Source of the DNA: Ramichloridium luteum
Taxonomy: Eukaryota > Ascomycota > Dothideomycetes > Mycosphaerellales > Dissoconiaceae
NCBI GenBank assembly: GCA_002368545.1
Contig: MTSC01000021.1
Span: 124,001 to 188,000 of the forward strand
Direction: 5' to 3'
DNA length: 64,000 bases
Below the pieces are notes generated by a model. The model worked only from the letters and a program-made list of their open reading frames with translations. It had not been told where the DNA came from and did not search any database. The position numbers and the translations under genes were made by a program. This document shows, in pieces, positions 24,801 to 34,687 of the stretch (positions are counted from its first letter, which is position 1; each line of letters begins with the position of its first letter).

Positions 24801-25730
24801 AGTAACCTTACGATTACAGCAGCCCCTGGCAACCACCCAGCAGGTACGCAACTGGAGCCAGCCATCGATCTCGCCGAGTTCATCCCACGAAACCCCGAGA
24901 CCTCTCTATTGCAACTCGCCGAGCGTGTTGAACAATTCCTCCTACTCGAAGATCTTACTGCTGGCATGCAGAAGCCTTGCGTGCTTGATCTCAAGATGGG
25001 CACGCGACAATACGGTGTTGAGGCCAATGAGAAGAAACAAGCCTCTCAGCGGATGAAGTGCAAGACCACGACTTCGCGAGAGCTTGGAGTACGTGTCTGC
25101 GGCATGCAAGTATACAATGTGAGGACACAAACGTACACTTTCGAGGATAAGTACACTGGGCGTGACCTGAGAGCCGGTAACGAATTCAAAGAAGCTTTGA
25201 CACGATTCTTCTTCGATGGCATCGGCCACCAACAAGCTCTCAAGCACATTGCATCTGTTCTCGAGAAAATCAACAAACTTTACCGCATAATCCAGGAACT
25301 GCCCGGCTATCGTCTTTACGCGAGCAGTCTCCTTATGATATACGACCGGGGTGACGCCGACGAGTCCGGTAAGCTGCGGCAGTCTGCCACTGGCTCCGGT
25401 GATTCCCCCAATCGCGCCACGCCCTACCCGGACATCAAGCTCAAGATTGTCGACTTCGCCAACTGCGTGACCGCGGAAGACATCGACCTCGTGCGACGGA
25501 AGCCATGTCCCCCGCGCCATCCGGACGCTGTCGACCGGGGTTACTTGCGCGGCTTGCGCACGCTGCGCATGTATTTCCAGAAAATCTGGCTTGAGCTCGC
25601 CGCCCAGCGCCACGTCGAGCGCGGCGAAGGCGAGGGTATGGCCATCGACCAACGCGGCATCTCCAGCGCCACCACACGCAAGGGCTGGGTCGATTCCTCA
25701 ATGGAAGACCCAGGCGAGGTGAGCCTCTGA
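21870..25730 (+). CDS. KCS1: Inositol hexakisphosphate kinase, Kcs1-type (1286 aa)
   Basis: Intronless frame from ATG 21870 to TGA 25730. The enzyme transfers phosphate from ATP to InsP6, making 5-PP-InsP5, the pyrophosphate messenger sensed by SPX domains in phosphate and energy homeostasis. Diagnostic motifs are in the C-terminal 700 residues. An N-lobe segment with G-G-H lies near residue 600. The P-x-x-x-D-x-K-x-G signature starts at Pro1036 (Asp1040, Lys1042, Gly1044). The S-S-L-L motif is near 1152-1156 and the I-V-D-F metal-binding motif has Asp1195. Residues 1-590 are Ser/Pro/Arg-rich, disordered and typical of fungal Kcs1, as is the acidic insert between the lobes (about 660-1000). 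The long N-terminus and this motif set separate it from Arg82/IPMK, which is much shorter. An upstream ATG at 21859 opens an overlapping frame (see findings). Assignment is firm. Confidence 0.95.
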   Translation: MSPAFFGAQGRLSSSDPTSKGNPNSSHDVRDPSTAAALDQEAVERSTPDEVIHSSSTLPSPRGSPNESSGSTSLRSGKNITPPQSHRRPSRPAATPLHDVYRPQLSERDSIFATHYSLSPVATPRLPDKETTTDVDSGKVGKRSPAAQGAISDTMAVPSLPLALAQSNTIDFVPARQKDVPDYMQTRPPLHSPRSRSVRSSLSPRHHRRSLYDIHDLGTSPIAALLHNIESQHPPLPDTPLRQDSTPSTPDPAVKGPGDAQDFERSAERQQYRSWRQGQAKMKGMSIAQSQRQLTAPETGMEKVIEAQLPQPESTMANARSRKASHYLGLFRENDAEEKRQNDKKRAEKSKEVKGEPTSQLTKELQAESDRQGTIANDIEATEDGNDVTASKLRMAHNLPLNLLEEIRNHQHLKPGIARKISYPKDILQQDPERRSQEPASRTPKSDDDESDREHISSATYYPHTGLTLGESPTDDEPLNRRPSSAGVAKPPQRPEPEDVQVALQSESTREYLHGDIPRPQSEAKRHAPIPDDPPSLVSDSEYESESAYEYLPSEDEDGIATETTPTATPLLAAQGRSGIREGPAPIGAVELKPYKHQVGGHTALYRFSRRAVCKKLNSKENMFYETVEKHHPELLNFMPRYIGVLNVTYRKDPKRRKPASSSEEVKPQENDAKTESNAADKDVAVNENPKEPLPRMISHSLSAPGSVPQVIFENNLHLIPEDLFHLPPRSVTPDLHRVRPSPPRRENKSDDETSNSSVSRPSLKATASWGFTSVNRKLRDHVLREVFAPPVIHRHDRRDRAYHSRSLRQIPKSIQNDLARRDHSTSTDGSGYSDGSRVPLDTRRQAFQNQMERKRMINVDRAVSDLGSLLDDSHLQDSQAGLSKSADVTEADIPVPAPGRHHRRRHSGGGLTRKVLDIDGGRGDLEFHEDEAYTADGEEDVFAMDDVKKQSDTEDQIKPSDESTAPQLSGPRKRTASNLTITAAPGNHPAGTQLEPAIDLAEFIPRNPETSLLQLAERVEQFLLLEDLTAGMQKPCVLDLKMGTRQYGVEANEKKQASQRMKCKTTTSRELGVRVCGMQVYNVRTQTYTFEDKYTGRDLRAGNEFKEALTRFFFDGIGHQQALKHIASVLEKINKLYRIIQELPGYRLYASSLLMIYDRGDADESGKLRQSATGSGDSPNRATPYPDIKLKIVDFANCVTAEDIDLVRRKPCPPRHPDAVDRGYLRGLRTLRMYFQKIWLELAAQRHVERGEGEGMAIDQRGISSATTRKGWVDSSMEDPGEVSL

Positions 25731-26417
25731 TGCGCTGTCGTGACGGGCATCGGGCATCGGCGCAGGACTTTCACTTTGGCGCGATACTTTATTTCTCATC
25801 CTTTTCCCTTTCACAATACACAAGCATTCTTCGCGACGCTTTTATCACGGTGCTCTCGGGTTGGGAGCGGGAAAACAGGATAGATTGGTTCGTGATTTTG
25901 CTCGCGCATTGGAGGACTTTTGGCTTTTTGTTGGCCTTCGCGCCCATTCCCTTCTGTTTCCAGGTCGGTGCACCATGACGGCTATGTCTCGTCATTGTCC
26001 GTCTGTGCAAGACCTCCTGGTCGGTTTTTGTTGGCTTGGTCTTACGAATTTGAGCATGGCGCTGGTGGGCGGGATTGGCAAGTCCCGACATGATGTATTC
26101 AGTTTCTGCTTCGGTCGCTTGTTCGATGGGTCCGCAGATGGTACACATCTCTATGACATGGGTTGAATGAACATCTATTTATCTCTGTTATTACACGTCA
26201 TGTTTTCAATGTTCGGACAATAGCACGTCCATAGCATCGTTTGAATCACTTCTCTATGCATTGTGTAAATGCTCGGGCGCCAAGAACATCTTGCATTAAA
26301 AGAAAAGAACGATACAATCAAAATCGTGTAAAACGATTGTTCGTCGTGCCTGTGACCGCCACTACCGTGCAAAAGCAAAACGAGATGACCAGTGTCGCAC
26401 GGAGTTAAAAGGGTTGT
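25731..26417. other. KCS1 3' flank and spacer
   Basis: No gene seen. Probably the KCS1 3' UTR, then the downstream flank of the minus-strand tRNA gene. Confidence 0.5.
26407..26410 (-). terminator. RNA polymerase III oligo-T stop for the tRNA
   Basis: Reading the minus strand, a run of four T follows the end of the tRNA by about 7 nt. This is the usual Pol III termination signal. Confidence 0.6.
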
Positions 26418-26530
26418 ACTCCATGCGAGATTCGAACTCGCGACTTTCGCATAACCTCAAAAGGCCAAGGCCATATTAGTTCCGCGGAACAAATATAAGA
26501 ACGACACGCTAGCCACTGCGTCAATGGAGT
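26418..26530 (-). tRNA. tRNA-Ile(UAU) with a 41-nt intron
   Basis: On the minus strand the sequence folds as a cloverleaf. A perfect 7-bp acceptor stem (ACTCCAT/ATGGAGT), a 4-bp D stem (ACGC/GCGT) with the AGTGGCTA loop, a 5-nt variable loop, and a perfect 5-bp T stem GCGAG/CTCGC around TTCGAAT. The A box (loop AGTGGCTA) and B box (GAGTTCGAATCTC) are canonical. The anticodon loop begins C-T-TAT-A, giving anticodon UAU (decodes AUA). An intron of 41 nt follows position 37 (plus-strand 26453-26493), as expected for a nuclear pre-tRNA, and contains an ATA that can pair with the anticodon. The mature length is 72 nt. The last base pair of the anticodon stem (31-39) would be U-U, a slight weakness. 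Lys(CUU) was tested and does not close the stem. Confidence 0.75.
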
Positions 26531-27225
26531 TGGAAGCCGTGTTGCAGGTTGGCTTTACCCGCAAGGCAATCTAGTCGGTGGTGAAAAGTCTGCTTGAATA
26601 TAATCATCTGTTTCTTTTTTCCACTTCCACCCTACAGCCTCACATCGTCTTTCTCCGGAATGAAAATGTCAAATAGATTAACATAGTGTTCGTCGAATGT
26701 ATCTTTGGCCGGCAGCTATGAATCCCTTTCATTCGAAAGCGCACGGGGGGCGGAATGCTTCTCCTCTGGGCTCCTCTGGGCATTTCTGGGCAGCTCTTGG
26801 TATCTCTGTTCGCATGTGTCCGCATATCGCGATATCCTTAGATGATTTGTGAATAGATTCAAAATGAAGACGTACCTGGCAATGCATCAACCAATCTGAT
26901 CTTCTTATCAGAGCCAAGCCAATATGGCAATGTTCTGGAAACCGGGGGTCGCTCCGAACTAGGAAGGTGAAAGACATGAGGCTGAAGAGCCTGAGATAAC
27001 GACTGCCGGGCGGAACGGCGACCCTGCAAAACACTTGGGGCAAATTGACTTTTCACGCCAACGTGCAAAGGCATCCCCAAAAGCGTAAGTCATCACCGAT
27101 CATGCGGCGATGGCCGACAGATCGGCAGTCGTAGATGAAGGGCTGTGTTACAAATTTGCGGACAGTCGCACATTGTTTACCTTGATTTGCATTGTTATTA
27201 TTCCTCTTGACATACCATTAGAAGC
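26531..27225. other. Spacer between tRNA and nucleoside hydrolase gene
   Basis: About 0.7 kb without a convincing gene. It holds the 5' flank of the tRNA and the promoter of the gene at 27226. Confidence 0.5.
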
Positions 27226-28389
27226 ATGTCCATCGCGTCGTTTGCCTTCATTGCCTCGCTGGCAGCGTCAGCCCTGGCGGCGCCTGGCAGCGCACCTGCA
27301 CCGCATGGCTACAGCAATTCAACGTCCACGCGACCCAAGGTCATTCTGGACAATGACTGGAGTTCGGTTGGCTTCATCCCTATCCTCCAGGCCTTGAAGG
27401 CGAACTGGGACGTGATCGGCGTGGTCTCGGACACGGCCAACTCCTGGGCGTTACAAACTGGCCTTCACGCATTGGCGACACTGGAGATCGGCAATCTCAG
27501 CTGTATTCCAGTGTACAAGGGAAGCGATTATCCTCTGCTGCAGACGCCAGAGTTGTTTCAAACATGGGAACTCGTTCACGGTGAACTACCATGGCAGGGC
27601 GCCTTCGCGCCCGAGAACCTGACGAACGAGGCTTTGGGCAATGACCCGACCAGTGGCAACCCGGACCGGATCTCCAAGAGCGCTTTCATTGAGGGCTACC
27701 CGAATACCACCTTCGCGTCGCACCTCTCCGCTGCGGAGTTTATGGTGCAGCAGGTGCGCAAGTACCCCGGCGAGATCACCATCTACAGCGCTGGTGCCCT
27801 GACGAACGTTGCGCTTGCTGTGCGCATGGATTCGACTTTTGCGCAGAACACGCGCGGCCTTGTGGTCATGGGCGGCTACATCGACGTGAACATCCTGATG
27901 ACGACGGGCACCGTCCTGCTGGCGGATCTGCAGAGCGATATCAACTTGATCATGGACCCCGAGGGTGCCAAAATCGCCTTCTCAGCCAACTTTCCCAACA
28001 TCACGCTGGCCGGCAATGTGGCGAACCAAGTGATGAGCGACCAGGCCTTCCTGGATGAGGTCGCGAAGGTGCCGACCGTCTACTCCGAGCTGGTGGCCAA
28101 GTATTACGGCACCTTGTTCCCCTTCTGGGATGAGACGGCCGCGGCGATCATGGTTGATCCCAACATCGTGACCAACAGCACCGATTTCTATGTCGATGTT
28201 GACACGAGCTACGCGTCGCCCAGCTACGGCAACATTCGTGCGTATCAAAAAGCGCTCGCGCCTAAGGCACAGAACCTGCGCCTGATCAAGTATCCGCTCA
28301 GTATCGACGGAAACAAGCTCAAACAGGCTATTAAAGACAGTGTTCAGTATCCTCCGGTACCTTCAAAGGTTTGCCCGAAGAAGCACTAA
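27226..28389 (+). CDS. Secreted inosine/uridine nucleoside-hydrolase-like protein (387 aa)
   Basis: Single exon, ATG 27226. Residues 1-18 form a clear signal peptide (hydrophobic Ala/Ile/Leu core ending A-L-A-A-P). The mature part has the nucleoside hydrolase fold pattern. It includes the beta1 strand K-V-I-L-D-N-D-W (Asp42, Asp44), a V-V-S-D-T-A-N-S-W segment after strand 2, a Y-S-A-G-A-L-T-N-V-A core motif, a V-V-M-G-G strand, and a C-terminal W-D-E-T-A-A-A motif near residue 305. Enzymes of this family cleave ribonucleosides to base and ribose using Ca2+ bound by D-x-D-x-x-x-D-D. Here the last two Asp of that motif are replaced (D-N-D-W-S-S-V-G), as in a secreted fungal subfamily I recall. 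Activity is therefore uncertain. N-glycosylation sequons suggest an extracellular role, perhaps nucleoside scavenging. Confidence 0.85.
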   Translation: MSIASFAFIASLAASALAAPGSAPAPHGYSNSTSTRPKVILDNDWSSVGFIPILQALKANWDVIGVVSDTANSWALQTGLHALATLEIGNLSCIPVYKGSDYPLLQTPELFQTWELVHGELPWQGAFAPENLTNEALGNDPTSGNPDRISKSAFIEGYPNTTFASHLSAAEFMVQQVRKYPGEITIYSAGALTNVALAVRMDSTFAQNTRGLVVMGGYIDVNILMTTGTVLLADLQSDINLIMDPEGAKIAFSANFPNITLAGNVANQVMSDQAFLDEVAKVPTVYSELVAKYYGTLFPFWDETAAAIMVDPNIVTNSTDFYVDVDTSYASPSYGNIRAYQKALAPKAQNLRLIKYPLSIDGNKLKQAIKDSVQYPPVPSKVCPKKH

Positions 28390-28949
28390 AATCAATATTT
28401 ACATATATACATGCTAGAGTAGAAAAATATATGATTCTTGAAGCTATCTACAGAGGCGCTGGAATTTACCCATAAATGCGGCAAACGCGCCCGTCACACT
28501 GGAAATGCACATTGCGCAATGATGATGACCCAGATTACGGATACCTCAACACGTGTCCCGATATATTAGAATATGTTAAAGTAGATCACTCACAAAAGTC
28601 GATGGAAGATGCGTTCTCACGTTCCTCCACACCCGCTTACAGCACGATCGATCGCACGGAACACACTGTACGTAACGGATACATTATATACATAAATCGT
28701 TCCCAATAATACATTATTCTTGTATTCATACACCCACGGGACCCCCCGTGTGTAACAAACGAAACATCTAACGTTCCATGCATAATCTCGTCAAACAGAT
28801 TTCTATATATTCGACAACAAAAACATTCAGGCGTGTCAGTCTGGCAAACGACCAAATTCAATCAAACATCATTGCGCCGGCTGATATGAGCCACCAAGAA
28901 GACAAACTTTTCTTTTTTTTTCATGTCGAACTGCATCGCGCCTCCTCAA
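28390..28949. other. Convergent 3' intergenic spacer
   Basis: AT-rich spacer between the ends of the nucleoside-hydrolase gene and URA2, probably both 3' UTRs. The short frames here look accidental. Confidence 0.55.
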
Positions 28950-31900
28950 TTACGGCGCCATAATGAGTGCCAAAAGCGCCATACGGACGAACATGCCGTA
29001 CTTCATCTGCGAGAGTGTTAGCAAAATCGGAATAAACGGGGCATGAAGGAGATTCAAGCTTACCTGTCGGAAGTATGCCGCCCGTGGGTCGTCATCAACA
29101 TCCTTGTGGAGCTCCATGTTGCGCGGCAATGGGTGCATGACGATCATGTTTTCCTTTGCATCGCGCAGAGTACGGGCGTTGACGACCAGGCTCTCCTTGA
29201 CGGCCTCGTAGACGCCGAGGTCGTCAAAGCGCTCCTTCTGGACCCGGGTGCAGTACAGCACGTCCGTGTTAGCAACCATCTCGGACGTCAGGGTTTCCGA
29301 TTCGGCTCCAAGCTGGCCACGGGCCTGAAGAGCCGCACGGATCTTGCTAGGCAGGCCAATCGCTGCCGGCGCAGCCAGCTGAATCTTGACGTTGTACAAC
29401 TTCAAGATCTCGCACAGAGAGTGCACGGTCCGACCATACTTGAGATCACCGGTGAACGTTATGGTGAGGCCGTTCACAGTGCCGAGCTCTTCTCGCATAG
29501 TGAACAGGTCGAGCAGGGCCTGAGTAGGGTGCTCGCGACTGCCATTGCCAGCGTTGATCAGGGGATGGTCAGCGAAGCGAGCCGCGATTTCAGCGCTCTC
29601 ATTGTCGGGGTGGCGGAGAACAATAGCATCACCGTATTGGTCGATTGTGCGAATGGTGTCTTCAAGCGTCTCACCCTTCTTGGTGCTCGAGACGGACTCG
29701 TTGATCGTCACTGTCGATCCGCCGAGTCGCTTCATGGCGGCATCGAAGGATGACGAGGTGCGCGTAGAAGGCTCGTAGAACATCAAGCACAATACGCGAC
29801 CCCTGAGCAAGTCGATGGGTGCGCCTCGCGAGACGAGCTGGCGCATCTCGGAAGCGATGGTGAACAGCAGGTGCAAGTCGTTCCGGGTGAATTGCTTGAC
29901 AGAGATGATATCGCTGCCCTTGAGCGATGATTGTGCCAGCAGGTCGTCCAAAGAGGGAGACACCTGGGGCTGAGGCAGCACAGCAGGTGCAGTTGGCACC
30001 TGGTTGAAGACCTGGCTGTCCAGTGGGCTAATGCTGAAGTCATACTTCTGCGCAATGCCCTCAATGAGGATCTTGGCGATCTTTACGTTGGTCACGAGCG
30101 GAGTATCGAAATCGACGGCCATACGACGAGTCTTGTAGCCCCTGCTCATATAGTTCGCGGGACGACGGAATTTGTTGTTCGACGGCAGGTTGATGTACAG
30201 GTCGATGAGACCCGTAGAAAGCAGGTGAGTCAGCGAGTACTCATCCTTTTGCTCACCCGAACCGGATCCAAGGTCTTCGACGAACTGGATCTCGATGTCG
30301 TTCTCCTTGAAGAAATCAGCCGTACCGAAGGTTCCGTAGAGCTTGAAGCCGAGCTCGTGCAGCTTTCGCACAGGCTGCAGCATCTCCATCTTGTCCTTGA
30401 ACGAGCCGATGGACAGCAGAATACTTTTCTTGGGGAGACGGAAGCCGGTCGAGATCAGACCCTTCATGTATGCCTCGAACTTGGTGCGACCGAAACATGC
30501 GACCTCTCCGGTCGAGGCCATCTCGACACCCGTCACAGGGTCAGCGCCGGCCAGACGCGAGAAAGAGAACTGCGGTACTTTCACCGCAACGTAGTCCGGC
30601 CGCAAGTTCGTCGGAGGATACTCGCGAACGGGAATACCAGCCATTGCCTTGGTGGCCATCTCAATCAGGTCCAGTCCCGTCACCTTCGAGACGAATGGGA
30701 AGGATCGCGAGGCACGAACGTTGCATTCGATGACCTTGATCTGGTTGTCCTTGGCGATGAACTGGATGTTGTAAGGACCAGTCACGTTGAGTGCATCACC
30801 GATCTTGCGTGTAGCATCTTCGATCTTGCGAATGGTCTCCGGATCAAGATCCTGCGGCGGGTGGATGAGGGTTGCGTCACCCGAGTGGACACCTGCGTTC
30901 TCGACATGCTCACTAACAAAATGACCGATCATCTTGCCATTGCGAGCGACAGCATCCATTTCAATCTCCTTGGCATGCTCGATGTACTTTGTGATGACCA
31001 CAGGATGTTCCTTCGAAACATCGACTGCCTTTGCGAGGAAACCGGCAAGGTCGGCCTCGGAATAGGCGGTGTTCATGGCCGCACCAGAAAGCACGTATGA
31101 TGGGCGCACCAAGACCGGGTAGCTCACGCTCCTGCAGAACTCCTTGGCCTCCTCAATGCTCGTCAACTCTTTCCACTCGGGCTGGTCAATCTCCAGTCGG
31201 TCAAGCATACGCGAGAACTTGTAACGATTCTCTGCCTTGTCGATATCCTCTGGTGAGGTGCCCAGGATCTTCACATTCAGGCGGTACAGCGGGAGCGCGA
31301 CGTTGTTCGGAATTTGTCCACCCATGGAAACGATGACACCAGTGCTGTTCTCGAAGTTGTAGATGTCAAGGATGTTCTCAACAGTGATGTTCTCGAAATA
31401 GAGCCGATCAGCTTCGTCATAATCCGAGGAGCAGGTTTCCGGGTTGGTGTTGATCATGATGGTCTTGTAGCCGTTCTCCCGTAGGGTTCTGACGGCACGA
31501 ACGGAACACCAGTCGAATTCGACCGAGGAACCGATACGGTAGACGCCTGAGCCCAGGACCATGACTCCGCGTTCTTCAAACTTGACGTCGTGCTCGCTGC
31601 CACTGTAGGTCAGGTAGAGGTAGTTCGTCAGAGCCGGAAACTCAGCGGCGACTGTGTCAATCTGCTTGACCCAGGGCATGATGTTGTGCTCGACACGAGC
31701 GCGGCGAACGTGGTTCTCGTTGCTGTCCCAGAACAGCGAGAGCTGCTTGTCCGAGAAACCCATTGTCTTGGCCTCTCGGAAAAGGGATTTGGGGATGCTG
31801 TCAACGGTGTACTCGGTCATCAACTTGCCGAAATCGCTTAGCTTCTTAAGCTTGCGCAAGAACCACTTGTCGATATTGGTGAGCTCCCAGATCTTGTCAA

Positions 31901-34687
31901 CGGTGTAGCCGCTGTGCATGGCATTGGCCAAAGCGAACATTCGTTGATCAGATGGGGTTTGGAGTTCCTGGTCGAGTGTGACCAGAGTGCTCTCGGAAGT
32001 CTGGTGGAAGCCAAGATTGCTCGGATCTACGGAGCGGATCGCCTTCTGCAAGGCTTCTTCGAAAGTGCGACCAATGGCCATGACTTCTCCAACACTCTTC
32101 ATCGCAGAGCCCAGGAGGGTGGAGACCCTGTGGAACTTCTTGAGATCCCAGCGGGGAATCTTGACGACGACGTAATCCAGCGACGGCTCAAAGCAAGCGC
32201 AAGTGACCTTGGTGACTGAATTCTTGATCTTGTTGAGCGGAATGTTGAGACCGAGTTTGGCGGCAACAAAGGCAAGAGGGTACCCGGTCGCCTTGGAGGC
32301 TAGTGCGGAAGATCTCGAGAGACGAGCGTTCACCTCGATGATGCAGAATTCTCTGCTATTGGGGTTCAAGGCGTACTGAATGTTGCACTCACCAACCACC
32401 CCCAAGTGGCGGATGACGCGCACAGCAGTCGTGCGCAGCATGTTGTAGTCTTCGTCGGAAAGAGTCTGCGAAGGTGCCACGACCACGGAATCACCGGTGT
32501 GGATACCAAGTGGGTCAAAGTTTTCCATGTTGCACACCGTGATGCAGTTATCCTGAGCGTCGCGAACAACCTCATATTCAATCTCTTTCCAGCCTTTCAT
32601 GCTTCGTTCGATAAGCACTTGGGGACTGACCGAGAAGGCTCGGCCGCAAATCTCGAGCAACTGCTCCTTGTTGTCGGCGAAACCACTGCCCAAGCCACCA
32701 AGGGCGAAAGCAGCACGGACGATGACTGGGTAGCCAATTGACTCTGCGGCTTCCACTGATTCTGCGATATTGTTGGCAGACTTGGAGTTTGCGACTGGAG
32801 CATTGATGGAGTCCATGCTTCGGGCGAAAAGTTCACGGTCCTCGGTCGTAATGATGGTGTCAATGGGTGTACCCAATACCTTGACGCCAAGAGCCTCGAA
32901 CTCATCCTTGAGCTCGATACCGACCTTCAGAGCCGTCTGACCACCGAAGGTACAGTAGATGGCATCAGGGCTCTCTGCCTTGATGACCTTTCGGACGAAC
33001 TCGGCGTTGACAGGCAGGAAGTAGACTCGGTCAGCCAATCCGCGCGAGGTTTGAATAGTGGCGATGTTCGGGTTGATCAGAACTGTGTAGATTCCCTCCT
33101 CTTTGAGCGCTTTAATGGCTTGACTACCGGAGTAATCGAATTCTCCAGCCTGACCAATGCTCAAGCCACCACTACCGAGAATCAGGACCTTCTTGACATG
33201 AACTCGAGGCTTGGCAGCTTCGTTCTCGAGAATGTCGCCACCCGGGAAAGACACGGGCTTGCTCATGTAGCTGGGATCCTTGAGAGTGTTTTGGATCGTC
33301 TGAATGAAGACGTCGAAGAGGAACTCCGTATCGCGAGGACCAGGATTGCTCTCAGGGTGAAACTGTACACTGAAGTATGGTCGATGAGCATGGCGGATAC
33401 CTTCGTTGCTCTCGTCGTTGGCGTTAACGAAGAGCTCGTCCCAGCCTTCGGGCAAAGACTTCCGGTCCACAGCGAAACCGTGGTTTTGGGATGTGATATA
33501 GCACTTGCCTGAGAGCAGGCTGGTGCATGGAATGTTGTGTCCGCGGTTACCAAACTTCATCTTGATAGTGCTTGCGCCGGCAGCACGTGCCAAAAGCTGA
33601 TGACCAAGGCAGATACCGAAGATTGGAACCCTCGCCTCATCCAGAGCCTTTCGGATGTGTCCGACCGTCTCGCTCATCATGGCTGGGTCACCAGGACCGT
33701 TGGATATGAACAAGCCGTCGAATTCCTTGCCGGCGAGCTTCGGGAAGTCGTAGTTCCAAGGCACGACTTGAACCTCCACGCCGCGGTTGACAAGGCACCG
33801 CAGTTGGTTGTACTTGAGACCAACATCGACGCAGACAACACGCACAGGTCTACCAGACGGATGATGCAACGCAATGGACGGGCTCGGCGAATACACCTTG
33901 GGTTCGGTGATGGAGACTGCGAAGCAATCAGATTCTGCATACTATTGCTACGATCTAAAGGTGAAGACACGGCACGCTTACCTTCTGCGACGAGATTCTT
34001 GGTGTTGGGATCGTACCAGTCGATCTCTTCGTATACTGCCACCTCTTTCGATCGGCTGAAGTAGCCGCCATTGCCATTCGATTGTCCAGCGGGCGCCAGA
34101 GCATTGTTCACAGCCCCGAGGTTGACGCCAGGTGTGGCGACGGGCGATGCGGTGCCGTTCGGAGTCATGGCCCCGCTGTGAGTCGGGCCAGCGCAGAGAA
34201 TCCGTTTTGTGCCTGTCTGTACCAGTAGCCGGCCGAGCATGCTACCCTTCTCTCTGATCTTCTTCGTCAAAGCTCGGGTGTCAACGTCGCAGAGCGCCGG
34301 CACATTTTGCTCCTTCAGCCATTGGCCTAGGGATGAATTGGCCAGATGGTGAGAATAGTCTTCGCCGCAGTACGATGCCACAATCAGACCAGCGATGTGG
34401 ATCTGAGCGGACTCGAAATGGGCCGGCAGGTCACGGAGGATTGCGTCTCGATCCTCTCGCGAAGGCACACCGTAGTTGCCCACGAGCGGGAAGGTGATGA
34501 CCAGAATCTGGCCCCGGTACGAAGGGTCGGTGATGGACTCCGGGTATCCAACCATGCCAGTCTGGAAGACCAACTCGCCAGCAACACTGCGGTGGGCGCC
34601 AAAGCTGCGGCCTTCGCAGAACCGAATGGCATCGTTGCCATTCTTCACTTCAAGGGCCATACGGCCCTCGTTCCCTTGGTCAGCCAT
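28950..34687 (-). CDS. URA2: URA2-type fusion: glutamine-dependent carbamoyl-phosphate synthase + aspartate transcarbamoylase, without the DHOase-like domain
   Basis: Minus strand, three exons: 34687-33982, 33916-29064 and 29006-28950 (introns 65 and 57 nt, both GTAAGC...CAG); predicted 1871 aa. The start is the ATG at 34687, and the splice junctions restore family-typical text (L-V-A-E-V-S-I-T-E-P-K and Y-F-R-Q-M-K-Y-G). It catalyses the first two steps of UMP synthesis: glutamine + bicarbonate + ATP to carbamoyl phosphate, then carbamoyl aspartate. Domains in order: small-subunit/GATase (nucleophile Cys338 in G-I-C-L-G-H), two ATP-grasp halves of CPSase (from about 478 and about 1020), the MGS-like UTP-binding regulatory domain (to about 1520), and ATCase with E-P-S-T-R-T at about 1617. 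In fungal Ura2 (about 2200 aa in budding yeast, from memory) an inactive DHOase-like domain separates MGS and ATCase. Here only a linker of about 50 residues remains (about 1523-1576). A separate DHOase (URA4) must then exist elsewhere. Confidence 0.95.

Noticed and set aside
29931..31100. 389-codon plus-strand frame opposite URA2
   Set aside because: Antisense shadow of the strongly conserved URA2 coding strand.
33677..33896. GTG at 33896 as start of a separate CPSase gene, or reading on past 33982 in exon 1
   Set aside because: Splicing at 33982/33916 joins the two frames and restores a family-typical GATase junction, so this is one gene.
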